64,000 nucleotides of DNA from Streptomyces sp. NBC_01498 (GCF_036327775.1 NZ_CP109598.1:7049501-7113500), one strand, 5' to 3'. Counted from the first letter of the stretch, positions 8,324 to 17,240 are shown. The notes: generated by a model not told the origin, from the letters alone. A program made the numbers and translations.

Positions 8324-9616
8324 ATGTCCGCCGAACTGATCTCGATCCTTGTACTCGTGGTCGTCTTCGTGATCGCCACGACCCGCTCGATCAACATGGG
8401 CGCGCTCGCCTTCGCCGCCGCGTTCGGAGTCGGCGAACTCGTCGCCGGCCTCGACGCCGACGGCATCTTCGCCGGATTCCCCGGTGACCTGTTCGTGGTG
8501 CTCGTCGGTGTCACGTACCTCTTCGCCATCGCCCGCGCCAACGGCACCACCGACTGGCTGGTGCACGCCTCGATCCGGCTCGTACGCGGCCGGACAGCCC
8601 TGATCCCCTGGGTGATGTTCGCCCTCACCGGGGCACTGACCGCCATCGGCGCCGTCAGCCCGGCGGCCGTCGCCATCGTCGCGCCGATCGCGCTGAGCTT
8701 CGCCGCGCGGTACGGGATCAGTCCGCTGCTGATGGGCGCGCTGGTCGTGCACGGCGCCCAGGCCGGCGGCTTCTCGCCCATCAGCATCTACGGGTCGATC
8801 GTCAACGGCGTGGTGGAGCGCGAGAACCTGCCGGGGAACGCGCTCGTCCTCTTCCTCGCCTCGCTCGTCGTCAACCTGATCATCGCCGCGATCGTGTTCG
8901 TCCTGTTCGGCGGCCTGAAACTGACCGGCCGTGACCTCGGCACCGAGGAACGGGAGAAGGGCGAGGACACCACAGGCCCGGAGTCCGGCGCCGGACCCCT
9001 GACGGCCGACAGCGCGCGCCTGAACGCCGCCCGGACCGCCACGCTCACCGCCCTCGCGGCCCTGGTCGTCGCCGTCCTGGTGCTCGACCTCGACGCCGGG
9101 CTCACCGCCATCACCCTCGCCGTCGTCCTCAGCGCCTTCTGGCCGGACACCAGCCGCAAGGCCGTGGGCGAGGTCGCCTGGCCGACCGTACTGCTCATCT
9201 GCGGTGTGCTCACCTACGTCGGCGTCCTGGAGGAGATGGGCACCATCGAGTACGCGGGCAACGCCGTCGGCGACATCGGGGTGCCGCTGCTCGCCGCCGT
9301 CCTGCTCTGCTACATCGCCGCCGTCATCTCCGCCTTCGCCTCCTCCGTCGGCATCATGGGCGCGCTCATCCCGCTCGCCGTGCCGTTCCTCGCCCAGGGC
9401 GAGATCGGAGCCGTCGGCATGATAGCCGCGCTCGCCGTCTCGGCGACCGTCGTGGACGTCAGCCCCTTCTCCACGAACGGCGCCCTGGTGCTGGCCGCCG
9501 CGCCCGATGTCGACCGGGAGCGTTTCTTCCGGCAGTTGATGGTGTACGGAGGCATCGTGGTGGCAGTCGTACCCGCAGCCGTATGGCTGGTGATGGTGGT
9601 GCCGGGCTTCGGATGA
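8324..9616 (+). CDS. matC: MatC-type malonate/dicarboxylate carrier
   Basis: A secondary transporter in the cytoplasmic membrane that would bring in malonate or a similar dicarboxylate. It has 430 residues and about 11-12 hydrophobic segments arranged as two halves around a charged central loop at about 210-235. The repeated re-entrant-type segments ALVVHGAQAGGFSPISIYGS and VSATVVDVSPFSTNGALVL are typical of the MatC/ion-transporter superfamily. The ATG at 8324 has GGGAG 7 bases upstream. MatB follows 73 bases later, which is the main reason for calling the substrate malonate. Both are probably under the divergent GntR regulator. Confidence 0.85.
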   Translation: MSAELISILVLVVVFVIATTRSINMGALAFAAAFGVGELVAGLDADGIFAGFPGDLFVVLVGVTYLFAIARANGTTDWLVHASIRLVRGRTALIPWVMFALTGALTAIGAVSPAAVAIVAPIALSFAARYGISPLLMGALVVHGAQAGGFSPISIYGSIVNGVVERENLPGNALVLFLASLVVNLIIAAIVFVLFGGLKLTGRDLGTEEREKGEDTTGPESGAGPLTADSARLNAARTATLTALAALVVAVLVLDLDAGLTAITLAVVLSAFWPDTSRKAVGEVAWPTVLLICGVLTYVGVLEEMGTIEYAGNAVGDIGVPLLAAVLLCYIAAVISAFASSVGIMGALIPLAVPFLAQGEIGAVGMIAALAVSATVVDVSPFSTNGALVLAAAPDVDRERFFRQLMVYGGIVVAVVPAAVWLVMVVPGFG

Positions 9617-9689
9617 GCCCGCCACCGCCCGGACGACCCGTCCCCCCGGACGGACCGGTCAGCCTCGTCGACAGCAAGGAGAACGACGC

Positions 9690-11144
9690 GTGTCCCCTCT
9701 CTTCCCGGCCCTCGTCGCGACGTCGCCCCGCCCCGCGCTCCGCTTCGGCGACCAGGCGCTGAGCCACGCCGAACTGGCGTCGCTCGCGGGCGCCCTGGCC
9801 GTCAGGATCGCCGGGGCGCCACGGGTGGCCGTCTGGGCCACGCCCACCCTCGGCACGGCGGTGGGCGTGGTGGCCGCGCTGCTGGCGGGCGTGCCCGTCG
9901 TCCCGGTCAACCCCAGGACGGGCGAACGGGAACTGACCCACATCGTCACGGACAGCTCACCGACCCTCGTTCTCGCCGAAAGCGCCGCCGAACTGCCCCC
10001 CGTCTTCACCGGGTTGGCGCGCGTCGACACCGACGTCCCCGCGACCGTGGACACCACCACCGCGGCCCCCGCGCTGCCCGCCGAGCCGCCGCCCGAGTCG
10101 CCCGCGCTGATCGTCTACACCTCGGGTACCACCGGCCCCCCGAAGGGCGTCGTCCTGCCGCGCCGCGCCGTCGCCGCCACGCTGGACGCGCTGGAGGACG
10201 CCTGGCAGTGGACCGAGGACGACGTCCTCGTCCACGCGCTGCCCCTCTTCCACGTCCACGGGCTGATCCTCGGCATCCTCGGCCCGCTGCGGCGCGGCGG
10301 ATCGGTGCGCCACCTCGGACGGTTCAGCACGGACGGTGTGGCGCGCGAGCTGTCCTCGGGCGCCACGATGCTGTTCGGCGTACCGACGATGTACCACCGC
10401 CTCGCCGAGGCGCTCGCCGACGACCCCGCGCTCGCCGAGGCCCTCAAGGGGGCCCGCCTGCTGGTGTCGGGATCGGCGGCGCTGCCCGTCCACGACCACG
10501 AGCGCATCGCGGCGGCCACCGGACGGCGGGTCGTCGAGCGCTACGGCATGACGGAGACGCTGATGAACACCAGTGTCCGCGCGGACGGCGAACCGCGCGC
10601 CGGTACCGTCGGGGTCCCGCTGGCCGGGGTGGACCTGCGGCTCGTCGACGAGTCGGGCGCCGAGATCACCGTGTACGACCCCGAGACCGTCGGCGAGATC
10701 CAGGTGCGCGGCCCGAACCTGTTCACCGAGTATCTGAACCGCCCCGATGCCACCGACGCGGCCTTCGACGGCGGCTGGTTCCGTACCGGCGACATGGCCG
10801 TCCGGGACCCCGACGGCTATGTCCGCATCGTCGGCCGCAAGGCCACCGACCTGATCAAGAGCGGCGGCTACAAGATCGGCGCGGGCGAGATCGAGAACGT
10901 GCTGCTGGAGCATCCCGGCGTCCGGGAGGCCGCCGTCACCGGCGAGCCGGACGACGACCTGGGGGAGCGGATCGTCGCCTGGATCGTTCCCGCGCAGGCC
11001 GAATCCCCGCCCTCCGCCGAGGAGTTGGCGGCGCACGTCGGCGCGCAGCTCGCCTCCCACAAGAGGCCCCGCACCGTGCGCTACCTGGACGCGCTGCCCC
11101 GCAACGACATGGGCAAGATCATGAAGCGGGCCCTGAATGGCTGA
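9690..11144 (+). CDS. matB: malonyl-CoA synthetase (ATP-dependent, AMP-forming)
   Basis: Activates malonate (often also methylmalonate) to its CoA thioester via an acyl-adenylate, supplying extender units or acetyl-CoA. The 484 residues match the usual MatB length. Motifs of the ANL superfamily are in order: the P-loop YTSGTTGPPKG at about 143-153, YGMTET at about 284-289, RTGDM at about 365, the hinge GRKATDLIKSGGYKIGAGEIE, and the C-terminal catalytic Lys in PRNDMGKIMKRAL. The GTG start has AAGGAG 8 bases upstream. The stop overlaps the next gene by 8 bases, so the two are translationally coupled. Confidence 0.92.
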   Translation: MSPLFPALVATSPRPALRFGDQALSHAELASLAGALAVRIAGAPRVAVWATPTLGTAVGVVAALLAGVPVVPVNPRTGERELTHIVTDSSPTLVLAESAAELPPVFTGLARVDTDVPATVDTTTAAPALPAEPPPESPALIVYTSGTTGPPKGVVLPRRAVAATLDALEDAWQWTEDDVLVHALPLFHVHGLILGILGPLRRGGSVRHLGRFSTDGVARELSSGATMLFGVPTMYHRLAEALADDPALAEALKGARLLVSGSAALPVHDHERIAAATGRRVVERYGMTETLMNTSVRADGEPRAGTVGVPLAGVDLRLVDESGAEITVYDPETVGEIQVRGPNLFTEYLNRPDATDAAFDGGWFRTGDMAVRDPDGYVRIVGRKATDLIKSGGYKIGAGEIENVLLEHPGVREAAVTGEPDDDLGERIVAWIVPAQAESPPSAEELAAHVGAQLASHKRPRTVRYLDALPRNDMGKIMKRALNG

Positions 11145-12555
11145 CCGCCCGAGCGCCCGGGAGGCGGTCGCCGCGCTCATCGGCACCACCACCGGGGGCG
11201 CTCCCGGCTCCTTCACCGAACTGCCCCCGCCGAAGCACTCCGCCGCGCCGGACGGACCCCTCGCCTGGCAGGGGTACGACGCGGCTCGCGCCCGCGCGAC
11301 CGCGCGCACCGGCGAGGACGAGTCCGTCGTCTGCGGCACCGCCCGCGTCGGCGGCACCGAAGTGGTGCTCATCTCCTTCGAGTTCGGCTTCCTCGGCGGC
11401 TCGCTGGGTGAGCGCACCGGAGACCGGCTGGAGGCCGCGTACCGCCACGCCCGTGAACGGCGGCTGCCCGTGGTCTCGTTGATCGCCACCGGGGGCAGCC
11501 GCATGCAGGAGGGCATGCGCGCGCTTCTCCAACTCCAGCGCGTGGCAAGGCAGTCGGCCCTCACCCGGGAGGCGGGACTGCCCCGGATCGCCGTGGTGCG
11601 CGACCCGACGACCGGCGGCGGCTGGGCCACCCTCGGGGCGGGCGCCGATGTGATCCTGGCCCTGCCGGGCGCCCAGATCGGCTTCGCGGGTTCACGGGTA
11701 AGGCCGCCGGACGCCGACCCGTACGCGTACACCGCCGAGGCGCAGCTGACGGCCGGTCATATCGACGCGGTGGTACGGCCCGAGGAACTGCGGGAGACCG
11801 TCGGCCGCTGGCTGACCCTGCTCACCGGCGGCGTCTCCGGCACCGCGACCACCGGGACACCGGCCGAGCCGCCCGCCGCGCTCGGCCGCACCGGACCGCC
11901 CGCCACCGGCTGGGACGCGGTGACCCTGGCCCGCGACCCCCGGCGCCCGCGCGCCGAGGCGTACCTGGACGCGTACTTCACGGTCCGGGAGGACGTCAAC
12001 GGCGACCGCTGCGGCGGCACCGACCCCGGCACACTCTGCGGTTTCGGCCTGCGTGACGGGCGCGCGGTCGCGTACGCCGCCCAGTGCGGCACCGCGACCC
12101 TCCCCGCCGGATACCGCACCGCGGCCCGGCTGATCCGGCTCGCCGACCGGCTGGGGCTGCCCGTCCTCACCCTGGTCGACACCCCGGGCGCCGCGAACGA
12201 CGCCGAGGCGGAGCGCTCCGGGGCGGGCGCCGCGATCGCGGACCTGTTCGCCGCCGTCGCCACCGCACGCGTGCCGGTCACCACACTGGTGATCGGCGAG
12301 GGCGGCTCCGGCGGCGCGCTGGCGCTGGCGGCGCCGGGCAACACCTGGGCCACACCGGACAGTTACTTCTCCGTCATCGCGCCCGAACTCGCCACCGCGA
12401 TCCTCAAACGGCCCCCCGGGGAGGTCCGGGCGACGGCCGGTCACCTCAAGGTGCGTCCTCAGGACCTGCTGTCCCTGGGGGTGATCCGGGGGATCGTGCC
12501 GCCGGCCGGGGCGACGGGAACGGGCGTCGACGACGGGGACGAGCCCCGTGGATGA
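11137..12555 (+). CDS. fused carboxyltransferase-domain protein of the malonate operon
   Basis: A 472-residue protein with two crotonase-fold halves resembling the beta and alpha carboxyltransferase subunits of acyl-CoA carboxylases. The N-terminal half (about 30-230) has TGGSRMQEGMRALLQLQR; the C-terminal half (about 290-455) has LVDTPGAANDAEAERSGAG and GEGGSGGALALAAP. No biotin, biotin-carboxylase or CxxC zinc motif is visible, and no such gene is nearby. Its start overlaps matB by 8 bases, so it should act on malonyl-CoA. A role as a malonyl-CoA decarboxylating or carboxyl-transferring enzyme, replacing MatA, is my inference. A conventional ACC subunit is the alternative. Confidence 0.75.
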   Translation: MADRPSAREAVAALIGTTTGGAPGSFTELPPPKHSAAPDGPLAWQGYDAARARATARTGEDESVVCGTARVGGTEVVLISFEFGFLGGSLGERTGDRLEAAYRHARERRLPVVSLIATGGSRMQEGMRALLQLQRVARQSALTREAGLPRIAVVRDPTTGGGWATLGAGADVILALPGAQIGFAGSRVRPPDADPYAYTAEAQLTAGHIDAVVRPEELRETVGRWLTLLTGGVSGTATTGTPAEPPAALGRTGPPATGWDAVTLARDPRRPRAEAYLDAYFTVREDVNGDRCGGTDPGTLCGFGLRDGRAVAYAAQCGTATLPAGYRTAARLIRLADRLGLPVLTLVDTPGAANDAEAERSGAGAAIADLFAAVATARVPVTTLVIGEGGSGGALALAAPGNTWATPDSYFSVIAPELATAILKRPPGEVRATAGHLKVRPQDLLSLGVIRGIVPPAGATGTGVDDGDEPRG

Positions 12556-12675
12556 GCCCGGCGGGCGGGACCGTCGCCGGTGGGCGGGAGCGTCGGGGGA
12601 ATCCGGCGACGAGGTCCGGCGATTTCTCATGGGCCTCTCAGCAGCTTCATCGGACCATATGCCTAAGGTGAGTGG

Positions 12676-13671
12676 GTGACGCAGACGACTCCGCCGGGCT
12701 GGTATCCGGACCCAGGACATGACGGTGCAGGCCCGCTCCAGGAACGGTGGTGGGACGGGGCGGCCTGGACCGACCAGGTCCGCTCCGACTCGGCACCGGC
12801 GTGGGGCGCGCCGTCCGGGCCGGGCGCGCCCGGCATGCCGCCCTACCCGTCGGCGCCGCCGCCCCGGCCCGCCGGCGGACGCGGCCGGCGGATCGCCGCG
12901 GCGCTCACGGCCGCCGTGGTGGTGCTGGCCGTCGTCGGCGGCTTCCTCCTGCTCAACGGCAACACCGACGGCGACGACCGGACGGGCAAGGCCGGTCCGA
13001 CCCCGTCCGCGACCCCCGGCGGGCCCGACCGGGACCGCCCGGCACCGGACGGCTCGAAGCCCCCCGGCGACCCGGGCGATCCCGGTTCGCCCGACGGCGA
13101 GGGCGGCCCCCGGCAGGAGATCCCGACCGAGGAGGGTTACGCCACCGACCTGGCCAGCGGGATCAGCATTCCGGTACCGGACGGCTGGTCGGGTCAGTCG
13201 GGCCCCGTCGGTGCCGGAGTGGTCACCGGCGAACACCGCTGCCCCGGCGCCCCGGACCAGACCTGCGTACGCGGCGGGGTGAACTCCGCCCCCGCCCTCG
13301 CCCTGGAGATCAAGGCCGACGAGGCGAAGGCGGCGGCCGAGGCCGACATCGAGAAGAACGCCGAGGAGTCCTACGGCGGCGAGAGCTACGGAGAGATCTC
13401 CTCGCACGAGGAGCTGAGGTCCGAGGCGGTCACCGTCGCCGGGAAGAAGGGCTATCTGGTCCGGTGGAAGGTCGTCACCGGCAAGGGCGACGACGGGTAC
13501 GTGCAGTCGCTGGTCTTCCCGTCGCCCGCCCCCGAGGCCGACGGCCTCCTGATCGTCGTGCGCTCCGGCTTCGACATCAACGCCAAGGCGCCCGCGCTGT
13601 CGGTGATGGACGAGATCACCAAGGGCATCAAGGCCGCGAAGTTCGGCGGCGGAGCCGGCCAGAAGGTCTGA
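12676..13671 (+). CDS. DUF2510 membrane-anchored protein of unknown function
   Basis: A 331-residue protein. An N-terminal DUF2510 module (PPGWYPDPG, then ERWWDGAAWTDQ, about 5-35) is followed by a Pro/Gly-rich stretch, one transmembrane helix (about 74-98), a long Pro/Gly/Asp-rich linker (about 100-155) and a C-terminal extracytoplasmic domain beginning SGISIPVPDGW with two conserved-looking cysteines. It is probably anchored with the C-terminus outside. The GTG at 12676 is preceded by AAGGTGAG. The function is unknown; DUF2510 modules occur on many actinobacterial envelope proteins. Confidence 0.75.
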   Translation: MTQTTPPGWYPDPGHDGAGPLQERWWDGAAWTDQVRSDSAPAWGAPSGPGAPGMPPYPSAPPPRPAGGRGRRIAAALTAAVVVLAVVGGFLLLNGNTDGDDRTGKAGPTPSATPGGPDRDRPAPDGSKPPGDPGDPGSPDGEGGPRQEIPTEEGYATDLASGISIPVPDGWSGQSGPVGAGVVTGEHRCPGAPDQTCVRGGVNSAPALALEIKADEAKAAAEADIEKNAEESYGGESYGEISSHEELRSEAVTVAGKKGYLVRWKVVTGKGDDGYVQSLVFPSPAPEADGLLIVVRSGFDINAKAPALSVMDEITKGIKAAKFGGGAGQKV

Positions 13672-13705
13672 CCCCGGGTCCGCGCGGCGGACCGAGAACA
13701 CCGCG

Positions 13706-13766
13706 AACGGCCCACGGACGCCGGCGCCCGGTCACCCCGACCGGCCCCCGGCGTCCGTGGGCCGTT
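13706..13766 (+). terminator. 19-bp hairpin terminator
   Basis: AACGGCCCACGGACGCCGG (13706-13724) pairs perfectly with 13748-13766 across a 23-base loop, 35 bases after the DUF2510 gene stop. Confidence 0.85.
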
Positions 13767-13874
13767 CCGCGCTCGCCGCGAACCGGACAACGACCGGCGA
13801 CGGCCGACGGCTGACGACGGACGGCGGGCGCCCGCCGACGGACGGCGTAGGGACCGGGGCGGCCCGCCGGGCCG

Positions 13875-13886
13875 TACACTGCCCCC
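13875..13886 (+). promoter_or_regulatory. -10 element of a leaderless promoter
   Basis: TACACT at 13875-13880 is followed by exactly six bases and then an ATG, so transcription would begin at the A of the start codon. The -35 region (around 13851-13857) is weak. Confidence 0.55.
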
Positions 13887-13967
13887 ATGGGGTACACACG
13901 TAACGCGACGCAGGGCCGCCCGCCGGCCTCCTGCGCGCGGTGCCGCGCCCTGCACGGCCACGGCTAG
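13887..13967 (+). CDS. possible leaderless 26-aa Cys-containing leader peptide
   Basis: A short frame, MGYTRNATQGRPPASCARCR followed by ALHGHG and TAG, begins six bases after the TACACT -10 box, so its mRNA would start at the ATG. It has a CxxC motif and His/Gly at the end. It lies 212 bases upstream of the MurE-type ligase, and a hairpin sits between (13993-14022). Leaderless Cys-rich upstream frames are known attenuators in actinobacteria. That this is one is inference. The 507-base gap 13672-14178 otherwise holds only the upstream terminator and hairpins. Confidence 0.4.
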   Translation: MGYTRNATQGRPPASCARCRALHGHG

Positions 13968-13992
13968 CGACTCCGCCGCCGCATTCCGGCCC

Positions 13993-14022
13993 GGCGCCCG
14001 GAGGGAGTTCTCCCCGGGCGTC
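13993..14022 (+). other. leader hairpin, possible attenuator
   Basis: CGCCCGG at 13995-14001 pairs with 14014-14020, extended by two further pairs, 25 bases after the short frame stops and about 155 bases before the ligase start. It could couple translation of the short frame to downstream transcription. Confidence 0.35.
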
Positions 14023-14178
14023 CTCCTCTCGTCCGCACCCTTCGTGCGAAGCCGCCTGTTGCCCCGGACCGGGCCGAGCGGCACCCCCCACCCCACCCCG
14101 CGACGCCCCCGCACGCTGTCGGCACCTTCACGGGTGACCCCGGACGGCCGACGCGCCGCACCTCCGAGAGGACCCCCT

Positions 14179-15669
14179 GTGAAGCTGAGCGCACTGCTCG
14201 TCGGGCACGACCACGAAGTCCTGCGGGGTGACCCGGACACCGAGATCACCGCCGGAACCTGCTTCGACGCCCACCGGGTGTCACCCGGATCGCTGTTCAT
14301 CGCCGTCCCCGGCCACCGCGAAGGCGGGCCCGAAGCCGTCGGACCCGCGCTCGCGCGCGGCGCCGTCGCCGTACTGGTTGACGCCTCGACCGCCGAACCG
14401 CCGGTCGCCCTCCGGGCGTCCGACCCGGCCGTCTGTGTCGTACGGGTGCCGGACACCCGTATCGCCGCCGCCGTCGTCGCCTCCCGCTACCACGGCGACC
14501 CCGGCCTCGCCATGAACATGGTCGCCATCACCGGGACCAACGGCAAGACGTCCGTCTCGTACATGGTCGAGTCCCTGCTCCGGCTCGCCGAACAGGCCGT
14601 CGTCGGGGTCATCGGCACGGCCGGCAGCCGCATCGGCGACGAACTGATCCCCATGCCGCCCTCCGTACTGACCACCCCCGAGTCGCCCGACTTCCAGTAC
14701 CTGCTCGGGGTGATGCGCGACCGCGACGTGAGCACCGTCGTCCTGGAGGCCACGTCCATGGGCCTGTTGACGCACCGCGTGGACCACGCGTACCTCGACA
14801 TCGGTGTGTTCACCAACCTCACGCAGGACCACCTCGACGACCACGGCACCATGGCGAAGTACCGCGACGCCAAACTCCGGCTGTTCCAGGGGCTCTGCCG
14901 GCGGGCCGTCGTCAACGCCGACGACCCGGTGGGCGCCGGGATCGTCGCGCTCATGCCCGGCGCGGTGACCACGTACGCGCTGGACACCGACGCCGACTAC
15001 CGGGCGACCGACCTCACGATGGACGCCTTCGGCACGCGCTTCACCCTGCACCACGAGGGCCGCAAGTACCCGGCGGCGATCCCCGTCCCCGGCCGGTACT
15101 CCGTCGCCAACGCGCTCGCCACCGTCGCCGCCTGCCATCTCCTCGGGCACGACCTGGGCGGGCTGGTCGCGGCACTGGACCGGATGCCGCCGGTGCCGGG
15201 GCGCTTCGAGCGCTTCGAGACCCCACGCGGCGCGTCGGCCATCGTGGACTACGCGCACTCCCCGGACTCCCTCGACAAGGTCCTCAGCACCATCCGCGAC
15301 TTCGCCACCGGCCAGGTCGTCACGGTGTTCGGCTGCGGCGGCGACCGCGACGCCACCAAGCGCGCCGAGATGGGCCGGATCGCCGGAACCCACTCCGACC
15401 TGTGCGTACTCACCTCCGACAACCCCCGCCACGAGGACCCCGAGGCGATCCTCGACCAGATCGCTCCCGGCCTCGTCGCCACCGGCACCCCCTTCGAGCG
15501 CCACGCGGACCGGCGCGAGGCCATCGCGTTCGCCCTGTCGACGGCCGGCAAGGGCGACATCGTCCTGATCGCCGGGAAGGGCAGCGAGCCGTACCAGACC
15601 GTCGGCGACACGCTGATCCCGTTCAGCGACATGGCGACCGTACGTGAACTGGCCGCCGAGCAGGGCTGA
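14179..15669 (+). CDS. MurE-type Mur ligase (UDP-MurNAc-tripeptide synthetase homolog)
   Basis: An ATP-dependent cytoplasmic ligase of the MurE branch, which adds the third residue to UDP-MurNAc-dipeptide. The 496 residues show the three Mur domains: an N-terminal UDP-binding part, a central ATPase with ITGTNGKTSVSYMVES at about 116-131 and EATSMGLLTHR, and a C-terminal domain with GRFERF and the DNPR motif (SDNPRHEDPEAI at about 418-429) that contacts diaminopimelate in MurE. The GTG at 14179 has GAGAGGA 7 bases upstream. It is outside any division and cell wall cluster, so it is probably a paralog with a special role, or a cluster-associated ligase. Confidence 0.85.
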   Translation: MKLSALLVGHDHEVLRGDPDTEITAGTCFDAHRVSPGSLFIAVPGHREGGPEAVGPALARGAVAVLVDASTAEPPVALRASDPAVCVVRVPDTRIAAAVVASRYHGDPGLAMNMVAITGTNGKTSVSYMVESLLRLAEQAVVGVIGTAGSRIGDELIPMPPSVLTTPESPDFQYLLGVMRDRDVSTVVLEATSMGLLTHRVDHAYLDIGVFTNLTQDHLDDHGTMAKYRDAKLRLFQGLCRRAVVNADDPVGAGIVALMPGAVTTYALDTDADYRATDLTMDAFGTRFTLHHEGRKYPAAIPVPGRYSVANALATVAACHLLGHDLGGLVAALDRMPPVPGRFERFETPRGASAIVDYAHSPDSLDKVLSTIRDFATGQVVTVFGCGGDRDATKRAEMGRIAGTHSDLCVLTSDNPRHEDPEAILDQIAPGLVATGTPFERHADRREAIAFALSTAGKGDIVLIAGKGSEPYQTVGDTLIPFSDMATVRELAAEQG

Positions 15670-15775
15670 TCGCTCCGCAGGGCTGAATCACCGGGCACGG
15701 GGGCCTGGACGCACGCGTATGCGGGTGAGCTTCCGGGCCATGTCCTCCGGGCGCGCCGCGTACTTGACTGACGGC

Positions 15776-16630
15776 ATGACACAGACCACGCACCACACAC
15801 GGGCGACGGAGCCGGGGCTGACCCTGGTCACCGGGGGTACGGGCAAGACCGGGCGGCGCGTGGCACGGTCGCTCGGCGAGCGCGGGGTACCGGTGCGCGT
15901 CGGCTCGCGCAGCGGCGAGATCCCCTTCGTCTGGGAGGACCCCGGCACCTGGGACGCGGCCCTGGACGGGGTCGGCGCCATCTACCTCTGCTACTTCCCG
16001 GACCTCGCCTTCCCCGGAGCCGCCGAGACCGTCGGGGCCTTCGCGGACCGCGCCGTCGCCGGGGGCGCGCGCCGCGTGGTGCTGCTCTCCGGGCGGGGCG
16101 AGGAGGGCGCCCGGACCGCCGAGGACAGGGTCCGGGCAAGCGGCGCGGACCTGACCGTCGTCCGGGCCAGCTGGTTCAGCCAGAACTTCGACGAGGGCCT
16201 CTTCCTGGACCCGGTGCTCGGGGGCGAACTGGCCCTGCCGACCGGTGACGCCGTCGAACCCTTCGTCGACGTGGACGACGTCGCGGACGTCGCCGTCGCC
16301 GCGCTCACCGACGACCGTCACATCGGCCGCACCTACGAGCTGTCCGGCCCCCGGCTGCTCGGATTCGCCGAGATCGCCGCCGAGTTGACCGAGGCCACCG
16401 GGCGGGAGATCGCCTACACACCGGTCAGCCTGGACACCTACCGGCACTTCCTGTCCGAGATGGGCGCGCAGGAGGACTTCGCCGACCTCTTCGAACTGAT
16501 CAACGACGGGCGCAACGCGCATCTGGTGCACGGCGTCGAGGAGGCCCTGGGCCGGGGACCCCGGGACTTCACCGATTTCGCGACCCGGGCCGCACGCGCG
16601 GGAGTCTGGGACCCGGCCCCCGGAATGTAG
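15776..16630 (+). CDS. NmrA-like NAD(P)-binding oxidoreductase
   Basis: A short-chain-dehydrogenase-like (atypical SDR) protein, 284 residues. The Rossmann motif VTGGTGKTGRRVARSL is at about 17-32, and the family pattern VRASWFSQNFDEGL at about 130 follows. It resembles the NmrA/HSCARG and quinone-oxidoreductase group, which bind NAD(P) and act as redox sensors or reductases; the usual SDR Tyr-x-x-x-Lys is not evident. The ATG at 15776 has no clear ribosome site. It is monocistronic, with no useful context. Confidence 0.8.
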   Translation: MTQTTHHTRATEPGLTLVTGGTGKTGRRVARSLGERGVPVRVGSRSGEIPFVWEDPGTWDAALDGVGAIYLCYFPDLAFPGAAETVGAFADRAVAGGARRVVLLSGRGEEGARTAEDRVRASGADLTVVRASWFSQNFDEGLFLDPVLGGELALPTGDAVEPFVDVDDVADVAVAALTDDRHIGRTYELSGPRLLGFAEIAAELTEATGREIAYTPVSLDTYRHFLSEMGAQEDFADLFELINDGRNAHLVHGVEEALGRGPRDFTDFATRAARAGVWDPAPGM

Positions 16631-16695
16631 CCCGATGCCCCTGGCATGTGGCCGAATGTCCGCGCGCGGCGCCCGCCGTACGGCACGCTGAGGGC

Positions 16696-17157
16696 ATGGA
16701 AGCGAGCGCAGATGACGCATTCGACGACGTGGCGGCCCAGCGGCTGCTGGAGGTCGGGAGGCGTGAGGAGGAGCTTCGCGAGGAGTTCCGGCTGGACGGC
16801 CACGAGTACGACCGGATGTCCGTCTCCTACTACACGGCCTACGCCGCCATGATCCACGAGGACCGGGGCTGGCGGCAGTTGTTCCCTGCCGTGCCCTCCG
16901 AGGAGGAGGCACGGCTCGACCTCGGCGCCATCCTGCGCGTCCGGGGCACGGAGAGACCGGAGTTCACCTCACGGTTCGAGAGGGCGGCCGACGCCGTGGA
17001 ACGGGGGGACGACCAAGTGATCATCTCGGAGGACGTGTTCCGGGTGGTACGGGTCGAACAAACCGTCATCATGACGAGCCACGGCCCGCAGCCGCCCCGG
17101 GCCGGCGACCTGGAGTTCGCCGAGGAACTGGACGAGCGGCCGGGCGCCGGTGGGTGA
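16696..17157 (+). CDS. DUF5954-like small protein
   Basis: A 153-residue cytoplasmic protein, Glu/Arg-rich in the N-terminal half. The segment DVFRVVRVEQTVIMTSHGPQ, ending in PPRAGD, matches the pattern I know from DUF5954 proteins of Streptomyces. I chose the ATG at 16696 with GAGGG just upstream; an in-frame start at 16648 adds a poorly coding extension. The function is unknown. A strong terminator follows. Confidence 0.65.
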   Translation: MEASADDAFDDVAAQRLLEVGRREEELREEFRLDGHEYDRMSVSYYTAYAAMIHEDRGWRQLFPAVPSEEEARLDLGAILRVRGTERPEFTSRFERAADAVERGDDQVIISEDVFRVVRVEQTVIMTSHGPQPPRAGDLEFAEELDERPGAGG

Positions 17158-17202
17158 CCTCCACCGGCCCCGCCGCCGGTGAGTGACCGGTACTCCGTCG
17201 AC

Positions 17203-17240
17203 CGCCCCCGCGCACGGCGAACCGGCCGTGCGCGGGGGCG
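17203..17240 (+). terminator. 16-bp hairpin terminator
   Basis: CGCCCCCGCGCACGGC (17203-17218) pairs perfectly with 17225-17240 around a six-base loop, 45 bases after the DUF5954-like gene. It lies in a 390-base gap (17158-17547) that otherwise holds a nine-base tandem repeat and an unidentified promoter. Confidence 0.85.

Noticed and set aside
12084..12671. 195-residue plus-strand frame within the carboxyltransferase gene
   Set aside because: It is an out-of-frame Arg/Gly-rich shadow.
13452..14456. 334-residue minus-strand frame crossing the MurE leader
   Set aside because: It is antisense to the DUF2510 gene end, the terminator and the ligase start, and shows no recognisable domain.
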